A stretch of 64,000 nucleotides of DNA, from the NCBI RefSeq assembly GCF_946184425.1, contig NZ_CAMHFP010000006.1, forward strand, positions 1-64,000, read 5' to 3'. Positions 53,701 to 62,938 of the stretch are shown one piece after another; position 1 is the stretch's first letter; every line of letters begins with the position of its first letter. The DNA comes from an uncultured Methanobrevibacter sp. Its GTDB lineage: Archaea; Methanobacteriota; Methanobacteria; Methanobacteriales; Methanobacteriaceae. Made by a program: the position numbers and the translations under genes. Under the pieces are notes generated by a model. That model ran no database searches and was not told the origin of the DNA. It saw nothing but the letters and a program-made list of their open reading frames with translations.

Positions 53701-56700
53701 GGATAGTAGTTTTTATTTCCACCATATGATGCTGCAACTAAATAGTTACCATGGGTCAATGTGAGATTTTCAAGCTGAGTCTTGTTATACCATTTTCCAT
53801 CCAATTGATAGAGAATCTTATCGGTAGCATTATTGACGAGTTCAGCATTAACTTCTAATTTTTCACCCTGAGTAATATTTGATATTGTAACTTTTAATCC
53901 AGGATCTATACGATTGACAGTGAATGTTTTGGTTATTTGATTAAATACGAATGTGTTTGAATCATCGTCTTGTGTATTTAATACCACATCATAGTCTCCA
54001 CCTGTTAGATTGCTTAAAGTGTAGGTGAAGTTATTGTTAGTTACTTTGACCGGATAGACTTTGTTGTTAATGTTTAAATTGACAGTGAAGCCGAAGTTTG
54101 TACCTATGTCAATAGTACCATTAATTATTTCAGTTTGTCCATAGTCAATATCACTAACAGCATAATCAACGTTTGCAGTATCAAAGGTTGTATTGGTAAT
54201 GTTCACATTAGGGTTCTCACTATAGATGTTTCTGCAATCGCCTCCCTTATTGTCTGCAAACATACATTCGTTGACACTAGCATTCACATTTGATCCAATG
54301 AATAATGCACTTTCGCCTGAACGTGGGTTGCCTGAAAGGGTATTGGATAAAAATGTGGATTCTGAAACGGACAGATTTTTGTCTTCACTTAAAACAATAT
54401 AATAACCAGTATTGTTTGTGAATGTACATCCTGAAATACTATTTTGAACATTGTTCCATGATTCAATTATACGGCTAAATGCATTTCCTGTAAATATTGA
54501 ATTTTCAATATTCAATTTTGAATTATCCCTTGCAAAAATACCTTCTCCTTTAGTATTATCGTAAAATTCAGCATTGATGAGAACATCATTACATCTCTCA
54601 ACAGAAATGACTTCACCTGATCCTAATGTGTTTTCAACAAATTCAGTTGATATGACTTTTGCTGAATTCGCATTAGTTATATTAATGAGGCGGCCCCAAC
54701 TGTCGATTGTATTGTTTTCAAATGTTGATTCATTAATGATAATGTCAGATTTACTATTGACGAGGTAAGTGTGGTATATTTTATTGTCATAAAATTCAGA
54801 GTTAACAATATTTAAATTTCCTTCACTGTATATTAATCCTTTAAATGTATTTGCAAAAACATCGTTAACTAAATTATTATTAACAAAGGTACATCCTTCA
54901 AAAGTCAAATTACCTCTATTCCAAAAGACTCCATTGTTTAATCTAGCATGAAATCCAGTGAATGCCACATCAGATATGGTAACATTAGAGCCTTCATTAA
55001 CTAATAAAAACATAAATAGAGTTGAATTCGCATCAAAAATAACCTCTCCAAGTGCATTTATGCTTAATTTTTTGCCTGAAATACTCACTCCAATATTGCT
55101 TTCACCAGTGTAAGTTCCTTCCATAACATAAATAATGTCTTCAGTTGCAGAATTTTCGACAGCTTCAGCCAATGTATCGAATTTTCCACCAGTACTGTTG
55201 ACAATGAAATTGCCTAAATATTCACTTACAGTGAATGTGGTTCCGTTTGCTGCATCGTTATAGTTTTCATCACCTTCACGGACAACCATTATGCTGTAGT
55301 TTCCTTCTCCAACACTGTCCAATGTTATTTCAGCTGTAGTGTCAGCAATAGTGAAAGTTGAAAGCCTATTATTGAACAGAAGCTGGAATGTTCCGTTTTT
55401 ACTTGCGTTGATTTTTAAAACAGGGGTACCAATATCTGAATTTTTAAGGATAAGGTCTTCTACAGTCAGATTTATGTAGACATTCGCCTTATTTACGATA
55501 AGCCTGTCTCTTATTGCTTCACCATAATAAACGTTGCCGTTTTTATCATAAATGACTTCATTTAATATAACGTCATAAGCGCCTTTTGGTAAAATACCGG
55601 TATTATATTCAAATATACCATCTGTAATTGCGACTTCAGCATCTTTATAGTTAACAAATCCAGGTAATATTAATTGAAGGTCCATGTTGAATTGAGGATC
55701 AAGTGTGCCTGTAATTGTTGTAGGAATGCCGTATTCTCCATCCGGTACGTACAATATCACATCATAGAAATCGAATGTGTTATCTCTAAAGTCTTGAACA
55801 TCACCTGCATTGTAAATGTTTGCATACTCGTAAGCGAAGTTAATTCCAAAGAATGATTCTGTAAGTTTCAGGGTTTTGTTGTTGTAGATCGCCCCACCAT
55901 TGCCTGTTGCGGTATTTGCAACTAATGTGGAATTATTCACAATCAGTATATTATTATTGTAAATGGCACCTCCGTCCTTTTCACTGAATCCTCCGCTAAA
56001 TGATGAATTAGCTATGTTTGCTTCACCGTCATTGAAAATTGCACCACCATATCCGTTTGCAGTGTTATCTTCAAAAGTAGAGTTTAAGACTTCTAATGTA
56101 CCTTCATTATAAACAGCTCCGCCATTTATACCTTCATTTTCATTGAAAACTGTGTCTTTAATGGTTAATGAATTTTTGTTATATATTGCACCACCATTTC
56201 CGTTATTGATGTTTTCTGTGAAATTGGAAGCAACAATTTCTGCATTTCCATTGTTGTAGACAACAGAATTTGTATTTATGACATTGCTTGAGAATTCAGC
56301 TCCGTCGATGAATAATTTTCCATTATTTAAAACAATAGCATTATTAATGGAATTAAGTGAAAATACACCGTCTGTTATATTTAAGGAACCGGAATTGTAT
56401 ATGATTTCCTCGGTTTCAAAACCGGTGAAAGAACAGTTTTTAAGTGTTAATCTGCCGTAATTTTCAATTGATGCATGATCTTTTATGCCTCCATCAACAA
56501 ACTCAATGTTTTCAATTACAACATTGCATCCTTCAGCCACTGTAAAGAACCAGTTTGTGCTGTTTCCATCGAAAACAACCATGCGGTCTCTGAAATTGGT
56601 AAGTGTGAAAGATTTGGTAATGTCAATTTCCATATTCTCATCAATATGATAATTTGCATTTGCATAAATAATACCATTATCTGTAACATTGCCAATAGCG

Positions 56701-59700
56701 TCAGTTAAGTTTTCATATACCTCATCTGCGGATATGATGAAGTTTGGCACTCTCATTTCAAATGAAGCATCTTTAAAGATATATGTATTGAGGTCATGGT
56801 CATTCATTACACCTATGGTGTAGTTTCCGCCCATTACGTCCTCGAAAGTGACATTAAATGTTTGGGAACCGTTATTGTAAATTGAGTATAATGGTATATG
56901 ATCGAAGTACAATAAAACGATTGAATCGAAGATATCAGTAGATGTACCGATAACAGTTACTGTCTGGTTGATTTTATCCATTGACCATTTTACTGTATCC
57001 TTAGCGTTAAATATACAAGCTTTCTTAACTATTTCATCAGCAGCATCACCAGCAAAGTAATTCATAGTTCTCTCATCATCTTCACCTTGGTAGTTGTCTA
57101 AAAATGTACATGCGTAAAATGAAGCTGATACGAACTGTTCAAGACCTTCTGAAATATAGATTGCTCCACCTTCAGATCTTGCAATATTGTTTATAAATGT
57201 AGTGTTATATGCAATGACATCTGCATCCTGATCTGAAGTAAGTGAACCAATATATATTACTCCACCATATTCAGCTTCGTTATTGTAGAAATTACAGTTC
57301 AGCAATGTTAAACTACCTGCATCCATTTCGATAACTCCACCATCACTGTTGGCATATCCGTTGATTACGGTAATGTTTTCAAGTGTAATGGTAGGCCCTT
57401 CTGTGGTATATATAATAGGAATAGGTGGAGCTGTCTCAATTATCTCAACTTCAGTATCATATGATAAATACAGGAAGTCACTTTCATGTTGACAGTCAAA
57501 AATAACCTCTTCGCCTGCAAAAGCTCTGATTGTTATTTCTAATTCTCCTTCAATATCAATACCGGCGTTTCCATCTTCGTAATAATAGGTTCCTCCTCTA
57601 ACTGTAATGATTCCTCCCATTAATGAAGCCGCATCTATTGCTTCTTCCAAGGTTTCATAATATTCATAATCTGAATCTTCATCTTCCTGGTATATGAATG
57701 GATAGTTATATTCATCATCATAGTCATCTTCATCCTCGCTGAGAATATTTACATTACTTGCGGACCTCATAATGGATAATGGAGCCATTTTGATATTGCT
57801 GGTTGAATAGTATAAATCATCACCTTCAAATACTGCATTGATTTCATAGTCTCCGTCATCCAAATCGGAAACGATTAAATCGTTTCTGCAGGATTGGGTT
57901 AGGGTTTTAACAATGTTTTTATTTGAATCTGTTATTGTGTATGTGATATTTCCTACTGCATTTTCCGGAGCTGAAACACCGACGATAGCCTCATTTGGAG
58001 ATGTGACTTTATTGGAGGCACTTAATGTGACTACCGGAATATTTTTAGTGACTTTCAAAATAGCCTCAGTGGAATTTGATTTGTAGTTTACACGTTCCTG
58101 TGAAGTGACTTTGATTGTGTAGGTTCCAGGTTCAAATATTTTATCTATTTCAACAGCTCTGCTACCGTTAACATATTTATCAGTTTTGTAATCTCCAATT
58201 TCTATTGTATAGATTGATGGAACATTTGTTTTTATGTTTACAATAACGGTACCATTATCTTCTACTTCCACATCCTCTACAGATATGGTCGGATTGGCTT
58301 TATATACTTCAAAATTGACAGTGGAAGATGAAGGTGCGTAATCGTCATTATTGTAGGTAGCTACTAGAGTATATTTTCCTGCATCTAATTTCAATGATTC
58401 GAGTTCATCTTTTGTGTATCCTTTTCCATTCAATTGATAACTTATTCTACCTGAAGCAGTAGAAGGCAGTGTTTCAACAACTTTCAGGGTTTCACCATAG
58501 GTAATATTGTCAACAGAAACATTTAATTCAATGCCTATATGGTTAACTTTGAAAGTAACACTTATGCTGTCCATCAAGTAGGCATTATTGTTCATATCTA
58601 CAATATTGTTTAAAACAGCTGTATGTTTTCCATGATTCAATACGCCTGCATTATAGGTAAATGCATTGTTTTTAATTTCTGCAGTGACATTTTCACCATC
58701 AACGGTTAAGTTTGCTAATGTGTAGATATTGACACCAGGGTCTACTGTACCTTTGATTATTGAGTTATTACCATATGAAACAGTTGACGCTTTTAAGTTA
58801 GCATCGCTAACTTCAAAAACAGTATCATGGGCCACGGTAAATCCGTTGCTGTAAACATGTCTGTTTTCTCCAGTGTTATTTATAAAAATACACTCTTCAA
58901 TGAGTGCTATAACTTTAGGAGAGGTTGCAACAGCTCCAGTTGTTGCATGGTTATCTGTAAATGAACTGCTATCTATAAGTAATGTGAGTTTTTCATTATT
59001 AGGGTTTTTGATTAAAATTGCAGAACCCAACTTACCGCTATTGTTATTGAAGGTACAGCCTTCAATGAATGCATTTGAACTTCCGTCAAGACATAAGACT
59101 CCTCCGTCCACATCTTTGTTGGCGTTGTTTTCAAAGTTGGATAATCCTATGTCAATTGTTACCTCGGTAGTGTTTCCATTGACATATATTACTCCACCTT
59201 CAAGTTGGGCTTTTTCTCCTAAACTATTTTTGATGTTGTTTTTAACGAAATTAGATAGACTTACAGATGCATATCTTGAATTGTTCCCGACATATATTGC
59301 AGATCCTTTAACAGCAGTATTCTGTTCAAAATCACATGAATAGATTGCTGATTCAAATTGAGCTATGTTTTTAAAGTGAACTGCTCCTCCTTCACGTGCA
59401 GTGTTGTTTATGAATTTGGAATCTGTGATTGAAATATCCTCATAACCCAATGATGTGACTGCTGCAGTACTTACTTTTAAAGGAGCGACATTGTTTATGA
59501 AATTACAGTTGTCAATTTCCAGTGATTCTCCGTCACTAAATATAGCTGCTCCACCATTTCCAGCAAATGATGTTTTTGTAATCTTATTGTCTGTAAAATT
59601 ACATGAATCCAGTGAAAGATATCCGTGATTAACTATGGCTCCATAATTTGTATTTCTGTTGTGAATTCCTCTGAATGCTATACCATAAATATAGACTTCA

Positions 59701-62510
59701 GCATTTTCGTTTACAATTATGAAATTCGCATCGCCGCCCTGAGCATCAAATACCACAGTTTCCAATGCAATAATATCTAAAGTCTTATTGGATATTACTA
59801 TTTTTGTGTCTTTATATGTGCCGTTTTTAACATATATTGTATCTTCATTACCGGAATTGGCTACTGCCTGTGCTAAAGTATCATATTCCACATTTGTACT
59901 TACAACGAGGAAGTTGCTGTAGGTTTTACTTACTGAAAAAGTAGTAAAATTCATGGCGAGATCAAAGTTTTCATCAGCATCGCGCATAGCAACAACTGAA
60001 TAATTACCTAAATCAAGACCGGTCAGCTGCATGCTACCTTTACCGTTTACAACTTCAAGCTTATAATATTTATTTCCGATGAAAATTGTGTAATTATTAT
60101 CCCAATTAGCATAAAGATTTAAAACAGGTATTTCAGGTATTAATACATTTTTTACTTCAAGATTCAATAATATTTTAGCTTTTGCAATAACTACTTTTAG
60201 ATATGCAGGGTTTGTTAGATAGAATTCGTTTCCATTTAAATCAGAATAATATACGTGAGTATAGAAATGGTCATTACTGTCTCCCTGAGTATACATTCCT
60301 TCCATGGCTAATTCATGTGTTCCGCCTGTTAGCACTCCAAGATTTATATTAAATTTGTTATCTTCAACAGTAAGCAAATCTCCGAAAGCATTCTCATCAT
60401 CTATGGTTCCTGATAAAAGAGTAAAAGTATTATTTAAATTTGAACCCCAGTCAAATTTACCATTAAGAATATACTCACTACCATATGAAGCATCTTTTTC
60501 ATTCATTGCTAAATCCAAATCATATTCATTGAACTCTAAATTAAATTTCCTTGTAGGTGATTTGGAGAATATGTTCCTCTGATTAGTTGCAATATTGGAA
60601 TCAAAAACACAAGAGGTAATATTAACGAGACTGTCGCTGCTGTCAGTTATATAAACAGCTCCTCCAGTTTCAGCTGTGTTTAGCATGAATGTAGTGTCTT
60701 CAATTTTAAGATTAGTTGCATATATTGCACCACCTTCAGTTGTTGCATCATTACGGGTAAACTCTGAGTTTGTAACAGTTAAATCTGAAGAAGGATTTGC
60801 ATTAATTGCCCCTCCCTGATTACCGGTATTGTTTGAGAAAATACAATCATCTATAACTGCAACACTGTTTTCTAAGATAATTTGACCATTTAAATCAAAA
60901 GTTGTACCATTAATTTCCAATTTTGAATTATGAGCCTTAATTGGATTTCCCGGTTGATTTTGAGAATTTTTAATATTATTAAATTCACAATCTGTAATTG
61001 AAGACTCCAAATTGCTAGTGAATATTAATGCTGCATTTGAAAATTTACCGGTTATAGTTATATCTTCTAGGATAAGTTGGGCATTAGCACCTACGTCCAA
61101 CAGATAATTTTGAGAATTACCTTCAAAAATGACAGTATCTTCATATTCAGAAATAATTTTAGGCATAATTGTTACTACTTTATTTCTAATCTGTACGTTA
61201 AAATTAGAAGAACCTGTGTAAGTTCCGGCTTCAACAGTAATTACTCCACTTCCACCATTAGGAATAGCATTAACCGCAGCACTTAAAGTTTCAAATACGT
61301 CCTTATCGTCTAAAACAAAATTAGGTTCTATAATAGTAAAAGTATTTCCAGAATATATGTATCTTTTTTCATAATTTTTCATCATGTAAACTGTATAAGT
61401 GCCCGGTTCCAAATCGGAGAAAGTTGCAGTATCTCCATCATTACATGCGGTTCTATAATATTCATCACCATCTTTATATAAAACAGCGTAATTTATATCA
61501 TCTTCAACGTCAGGAGTTATTTCCACTGATTTAGCAGGAGCGTCTACTTCAATTTCAAGGGAACCATGTCCTTTAAATCGGCAGTCGTTAAAAGTCCAGG
61601 TTCCAGATGCTCCACCTTCATTTCCGAAATCGTTTTCTTCTGTGACACTATCTTTAATCTTTTTATTGCCTTCAAAATAACAATTATTAAGTTCAATAGT
61701 ACCATCATCCTCACAGGAGATAGCTCCACCATCATCTTCTGCCCAATTATTTAGGAACTGGCAATTGTTGGCTATAAATGTTCCACCGTCCACACTTACA
61801 GCTCCACCATAATCAAGGGCTTCATTTTCAGTCAGTATACAGTTGTTCAATGTCACTTGTGCATTAGTAACTTCAATAGCACCACCATCAGCTGTTGCAT
61901 GTCCTTTTTTGAATATTATGTTATTAAATGTGACTTTTAAGTCTTCATGGTCTAACCAAAACAGATAATAAATTTTCTCTTTACTACCATCGAAAATAAC
62001 CTGTTGACCATCAAACGGCTGTATTGTAATTGTTGCTGCATCTGTAAAATGAATATATATGTCCCCACAGGTTCCTTTGTCAAGCTCGGTGTATGTACCA
62101 CCGTTAACATATATTGTTCCTGTTTTACTAGAACTATCTTCAATATGGTCCATTGCGTCACGTAAATCTTCGAACCATTCATTATTTTCAGCCCACCAAA
62201 AACAGTTTGAGCTGGCTTTAAGCACATCATCGTTTGAAGCGGAAAGCACTTCAGTTGATTTGGAAGTTACCTTCACCTCATTAGTTGATATTTCATCTCG
62301 ACTGTCAGTTACATTAATTTCAACATCTCCGCCACTTTCACTCTTTTGCGAAATGGCATTGTCCTGTTCAACAACAACAGATGTCGTTGCAATGTCTGTA
62401 TCACTGACTTCCTCCATCAATGTTTCATTTGTATCGGCCGCTGAAATTGCTCCGATACTGATAAACATTACAAGTAGTATCAGCAATACCCCAATCGTTT
62501 TCGTATTCAT
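47766..62510 (-). CDS. Giant adhesin-like surface protein (4914 aa) with beta-helix/Pmp-like and tandem Ig-like domains
   Basis: A single 14.7-kb frame. A signal peptide (MNTKTIGVLLILLVMFISIGAISA) is followed by about six parallel beta-helix domains (roughly residues 100-2900). Each is capped by a motif like FDTLAEAVENS...IIYVMEGTY and contains Pmp-like GGAIYN/GGAVYN and FxxN repeats. Acidic linkers (for example EDEDDYDDEYNYP near 57720) and Ig-like domains separate them. Residues about 2900-4700 are more than fifteen tandem Ig-like domains, including three copies of a four-domain block. The end is two further Ig-like modules with NGKAIFKITKLTKKAK, shared with the 1132-aa protein. The ATG follows a G-run. 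Function is probably wall-attached adhesion or interspecies contact; the ligand is unknown. Confidence 0.92.
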   Translation of the reverse strand: MNTKTIGVLLILLVMFISIGAISAADTNETLMEEVSDTDIATTSVVVEQDNAISQKSESGGDVEINVTDSRDEISTNEVKVTSKSTEVLSASNDDVLKASSNCFWWAENNEWFEDLRDAMDHIEDSSSKTGTIYVNGGTYTELDKGTCGDIYIHFTDAATITIQPFDGQQVIFDGSKEKIYYLFWLDHEDLKVTFNNIIFKKGHATADGGAIEVTNAQVTLNNCILTENEALDYGGAVSVDGGTFIANNCQFLNNWAEDDGGAISCEDDGTIELNNCYFEGNKKIKDSVTEENDFGNEGGASGTWTFNDCRFKGHGSLEIEVDAPAKSVEITPDVEDDINYAVLYKDGDEYYRTACNDGDTATFSDLEPGTYTVYMMKNYEKRYIYSGNTFTIIEPNFVLDDKDVFETLSAAVNAIPNGGSGVITVEAGTYTGSSNFNVQIRNKVVTIMPKIISEYEDTVIFEGNSQNYLLDVGANAQLILEDITITGKFSNAALIFTSNLESSITDCEFNNIKNSQNQPGNPIKAHNSKLEINGTTFDLNGQIILENSVAVIDDCIFSNNTGNQGGAINANPSSDLTVTNSEFTRNDATTEGGAIYATNLKIEDTTFMLNTAETGGAVYITDSSDSLVNITSCVFDSNIATNQRNIFSKSPTRKFNLEFNEYDLDLAMNEKDASYGSEYILNGKFDWGSNLNNTFTLLSGTIDDENAFGDLLTVEDNKFNINLGVLTGGTHELAMEGMYTQGDSNDHFYTHVYYSDLNGNEFYLTNPAYLKVVIAKAKILLNLEVKNVLIPEIPVLNLYANWDNNYTIFIGNKYYKLEVVNGKGSMQLTGLDLGNYSVVAMRDADENFDLAMNFTTFSVSKTYSNFLVVSTNVEYDTLAQAVANSGNEDTIYVKNGTYKDTKIVISNKTLDIIALETVVFDAQGGDANFIIVNENAEVYIYGIAFRGIHNRNTNYGAIVNHGYLSLDSCNFTDNKITKTSFAGNGGAAIFSDGESLEIDNCNFINNVAPLKVSTAAVTSLGYEDISITDSKFINNTAREGGAVHFKNIAQFESAIYSCDFEQNTAVKGSAIYVGNNSRYASVSLSNFVKNNIKNSLGEKAQLEGGVIYVNGNTTEVTIDIGLSNFENNANKDVDGGVLCLDGSSNAFIEGCTFNNNSGKLGSAILIKNPNNEKLTLLIDSSSFTDNHATTGAVATSPKVIALIEECIFINNTGENRHVYSNGFTVAHDTVFEVSDANLKASTVSYGNNSIIKGTVDPGVNIYTLANLTVDGENVTAEIKNNAFTYNAGVLNHGKHTAVLNNIVDMNNNAYLMDSISVTFKVNHIGIELNVSVDNITYGETLKVVETLPSTASGRISYQLNGKGYTKDELESLKLDAGKYTLVATYNNDDYAPSSSTVNFEVYKANPTISVEDVEVEDNGTVIVNIKTNVPSIYTIEIGDYKTDKYVNGSRAVEIDKIFEPGTYTIKVTSQERVNYKSNSTEAILKVTKNIPVVTLSASNKVTSPNEAIVGVSAPENAVGNITYTITDSNKNIVKTLTQSCRNDLIVSDLDDGDYEINAVFEGDDLYYSTSNIKMAPLSIMRSASNVNILSEDEDDYDDEYNYPFIYQEDEDSDYEYYETLEEAIDAASLMGGIITVRGGTYYYEDGNAGIDIEGELEITIRAFAGEEVIFDCQHESDFLYLSYDTEVEIIETAPPIPIIYTTEGPTITLENITVINGYANSDGGVIEMDAGSLTLLNCNFYNNEAEYGGVIYIGSLTSDQDADVIAYNTTFINNIARSEGGAIYISEGLEQFVSASFYACTFLDNYQGEDDERTMNYFAGDAADEIVKKACIFNAKDTVKWSMDKINQTVTVIGTSTDIFDSIVLLYFDHIPLYSIYNNGSQTFNVTFEDVMGGNYTIGVMNDHDLNTYIFKDASFEMRVPNFIISADEVYENLTDAIGNVTDNGIIYANANYHIDENMEIDITKSFTLTNFRDRMVVFDGNSTNWFFTVAEGCNVVIENIEFVDGGIKDHASIENYGRLTLKNCSFTGFETEEIIYNSGSLNITDGVFSLNSINNAIVLNNGKLFIDGAEFSSNVINTNSVVYNNGNAEIVASNFTENINNGNGGAIYNKNSLTIKDTVFNENEGINGGAVYNEGTLEVLNSTFEDNTANGYGGAIFNDGEANIANSSFSGGFSEKDGGAIYNNNILIVNNSTLVANTATGNGGAIYNNKTLKLTESFFGINFAYEYANIYNAGDVQDFRDNTFDFYDVILYVPDGEYGIPTTITGTLDPQFNMDLQLILPGFVNYKDAEVAITDGIFEYNTGILPKGAYDVILNEVIYDKNGNVYYGEAIRDRLIVNKANVYINLTVEDLILKNSDIGTPVLKINASKNGTFQLLFNNRLSTFTIADTTAEITLDSVGEGNYSIMVVREGDENYNDAANGTTFTVSEYLGNFIVNSTGGKFDTLAEAVENSATEDIIYVMEGTYTGESNIGVSISGKKLSINALGEVIFDANSTLFMFLLVNEGSNVTISDVAFTGFHARLNNGVFWNRGNLTFEGCTFVNNNLVNDVFANTFKGLIYSEGNLNIVNSEFYDNKIYHTYLVNSKSDIIINESTFENNTIDSWGRLINITNANSAKVISTEFVENTLGSGEVISVERCNDVLINAEFYDNTKGEGIFARDNSKLNIENSIFTGNAFSRIIESWNNVQNSISGCTFTNNTGYYIVLSEDKNLSVSESTFLSNTLSGNPRSGESALFIGSNVNASVNECMFADNKGGDCRNIYSENPNVNITNTTFDTANVDYAVSDIDYGQTEIINGTIDIGTNFGFTVNLNINNKVYPVKVTNNNFTYTLSNLTGGDYDVVLNTQDDDSNTFVFNQITKTFTVNRIDPGLKVTISNITQGEKLEVNAELVNNATDKILYQLDGKWYNKTQLENLTLTHGNYLVAASYGGNKNYYPVGIPVYVEVYKTTPNITVSDAEANYGEDIEINVKVDVADYYTVFINDSYDDAVSLYIDGSGTFTVPSKNFKPGKYEIKVYKIETDDYNEAYGYANLTVNENIGIFNLSNDTIYYGENATVHVKVPENAYGNITYTVYDSNMNPVYTITQSCLEELVVPNLYVVDNVGKYLVTGTYEGDSYYTNKSIVYSGVVLVIPKTVELNITVSNITYGENAVVTVGAEVDGEYLVYIGNETHKVTVVNGTGNVSVPGLTVGSYTVNATAIDGNYSAFEEAIFEVTSKQISVVVSVEDITYGDNATVVVQSDVDGEYIVSIRGENYTVSVNDGEGVKYIPDLNVGKDIFVSVTVVDGNYSAYNTTTFNVNKQDTPIELDVATGENNVTMTVTVNDAATGLVKFQVTGEEEYTLYVDVIDGKAVLEDVLETGDYTVIATYMGDNRFNTNITYEDFTIRGHIKKDTPISASADVVGYRVTVTVNVDENATGFVRLAVGGTVANIEVVDGVAKLTTNLLPNSYFVDVTYLGDDNFNMNSTNVAFTVTEISKENTTIDLNIIAGEDTALIIVDLNKSATGLVKFYMVGKETGEEYTMYMDVIEGHVETFTNSIEPGNYTVVATYMGDSVFNTNTTSKDVEILGHVMKDTPIEVTVETNANRVLLTVKVDENATGFVEVKSGDSVSNIALENGEGTLAITLPYGSYTLDVTYLGDANFNKNSTKCEFTLVEPVKENTPISLDVVTGENDVAMTVTVNDTATGLVKFQVSGPEEYTLYADVINGNAVLEDILETGDYMVIATYMGDSRFNTNITYAEFTIAGHIKKDTPISASADVNGNRVKLTVNVDENATGFVKLIVGSTVTNIEVVDGVATLTTTLVPGSYFVDVNYLGDDNYNMNKTKVTFTIVEVSKKNTPIDLNIDVYEDAALVKVDLNKSATGLVKFYMVGKETGEEYTMYMDVIDGHVETFTNSIEPGNYTVVATYMGDSVFNTNTTSKDVEILGHVMKDTPIDVTVETNANRVTLTVKVDENATGFVEVKSGVSVSNIALENGEGTLAITLPYGSYTLDVTYLGDANYNKNSTKCEFTLVEPAKENTPISLDIVTEENNVAITAIVNEAASGLVKFQVTGEEEYTLYVDVIDGKAVLEDILETGDYTVVATYMGDNRFNTNITYADFTVVGHIKKDTPIAARADVNGNRVTITVNVDENATGFVKLTFSGSVANMEVVDGVATLTTSLVPNSYLVDVTYLGDDNYNMNSTKLTFTVTEASKKNTTIDLNIVVGEDTALVIVDVDKSATGLVKFYMVGKETGEEYTMYMDVIDGHVETFTNSIEPGNYTVVATYMGDSVFNTNTTSKDVEILGHVMKDTPIEVTVETNANRVLLTVKVDENATGFVEVKSGVSVSNIALENGEGTLTITLPYGSYTLDVTYLGDANFNKNSTKCEFTLVEPAKDDTPISLDIVTDENNVKMTVTVDEIASGLVKFQITGPEDYTLYADVIKGKAVLEYVLLSGDYTVVATYMGDSWFNTNITSEDFTVVGHIKKDTPIAARADVNGNRVTLTVNVDENATGFVKLAVGGTVVNIELTDGVGVLVTNLRAGSYYGNVTYLGDDNFNQNSTKVVFTVVDPVKENTEISLDVGTAGNNVTLTVNINSDATGLVKFVVSGVGDSTLYADVINGKAVREDILPNGKYTVIATYMGDDRFNTNSTSNTFEIAIPPKKDTSISVLPITDGNNVNITFNVEADATGFVELIINETSIYLKLENGTAKFMGVLPEGMYNITANYLGDDKYNRNSTQAAFNVSVKLKTVLFSPNFRVLYNDEHRNILVIMKDEYGNLLAGQKVSIEINGKTTVVTADENGQAKLTTVGLTPKVYTAKVTFLGTNKYTKSSTSATVKVVKVNSYIYAQNRVYKAALKVKQYVAVFKDYNKHPIKNVRVNLKINGVVYSAKTDANGKAIFKITKLTKKAKFIALISYKGNSCYNAASRRVMIVTN
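49370..52600 (-). repeat. Three tandem copies of a 1074-bp (358-aa) four-Ig-domain super-repeat
   Basis: Matching landmarks recur exactly 1074 bases apart: GTAAATGTTTCAACATGACC begins at 49759, 50833 and 51907. In each copy four distinct about-90-residue Ig-like domains follow in the same order: LVKFQVTGEEEY, FVKLAVGGTV, LVKFYMVGKETGEEY and FVEVKSGVSVSN types. The third type is nearly identical at DNA level among copies while flanking types vary. Confidence 0.85.
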
Positions 62511-62810
62511 TTTTAAATACCCCCATTGAATGAGAAATTAATGAAGAATTATTAAAAAAGGAAAATGAGATATGAATTCTCATTGCCTGATTAAGCCACA
62601 ATCTTACAATAAATACAACTGCAAGAGACAAGCAGTTACCACCATTACAAATCCCGTGGCTTTTTAAGTTTCCCTCTTATTAATCCCCCATCCAATACAA
62701 AAATTTTAAGAAAATATTAACAAATAATGTAGATTGTAGATGTCCAATATTTTCCTCATTAAATATTTATCAATTCATTGTTTTATAAAGTTTTTTGTTG
62801 TTTAATGAGC
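62511..62810 (-). promoter_or_regulatory. Promoter and long 5' leader of the giant adhesin
   Basis: On the minus strand AAAAAACTTTATAAAA (62781-62796) is a strong BRE/TATA element. A start about 25 bases downstream, near 62757, leaves a leader of about 245 bases before the ATG at 62510. Within the leader, inverted repeats suggest a folded RNA. A G-run (GGGGGT) 9-14 bases upstream of the ATG serves as ribosome binding element. Confidence 0.6.
62591..62667 (-). ncRNA. Candidate structured leader RNA of the giant adhesin
   Basis: In the minus-strand leader AAGCCAC pairs with GTGGCTT (plus positions 62656-62662 and 62593-62599), enclosing an inner hairpin AACTGC/GCAGTT (62618-62623 and 62632-62637) with an 8-base loop. 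Both stems are perfect and GC-richer than the surroundings. It does not match a riboswitch I recognise. Confidence 0.4.
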
Positions 62811-62848
62811 AAAAACTGTAAAGTTAATAATTTTTTTCAGATATAACC

Positions 62849-62860
62849 GAACGATTGTTC
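62849..62860. promoter_or_regulatory. TetR-type operator-like site 1
   Basis: GAACGATTGTTC is an imperfect inverted repeat (GAACG/TGTTC). It lies 36 bases upstream of a similar site, between the giant adhesin promoter and the first tetR gene. Confidence 0.55.
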
Positions 62861-62884
62861 TTAATATCAATTTTTGACAAAACA

Positions 62885-62896
62885 GAACGTTCGTTC
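62885..62896. promoter_or_regulatory. TetR-type operator-like site 2
   Basis: GAACGTTCGTTC contains the inverted repeat GAACG/CGTTC with a 2-base centre. It abuts TATA-like sequence (CTATATCATTTAATAA, 62897-62912) about 30 bases before the tetR start codon, the position expected for autorepression. Confidence 0.6.
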
Positions 62897-62938
62897 TCTA
62901 TATCATTTAATAACCATAAAATATAAATTATTAAATGT

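Noticed and set aside
58873-59343. 156-aa plus-strand ORF antisense to the giant adhesin
   Set aside because: Low-complexity Leu/Ser-rich translation of the adhesin's reverse strand, with no initiation signals.
62425-62631. Short minus-strand ORF overlapping the giant adhesin start and leader
   Set aside because: It is out of frame with the adhesin, crosses the candidate structured leader and has no recognisable product.
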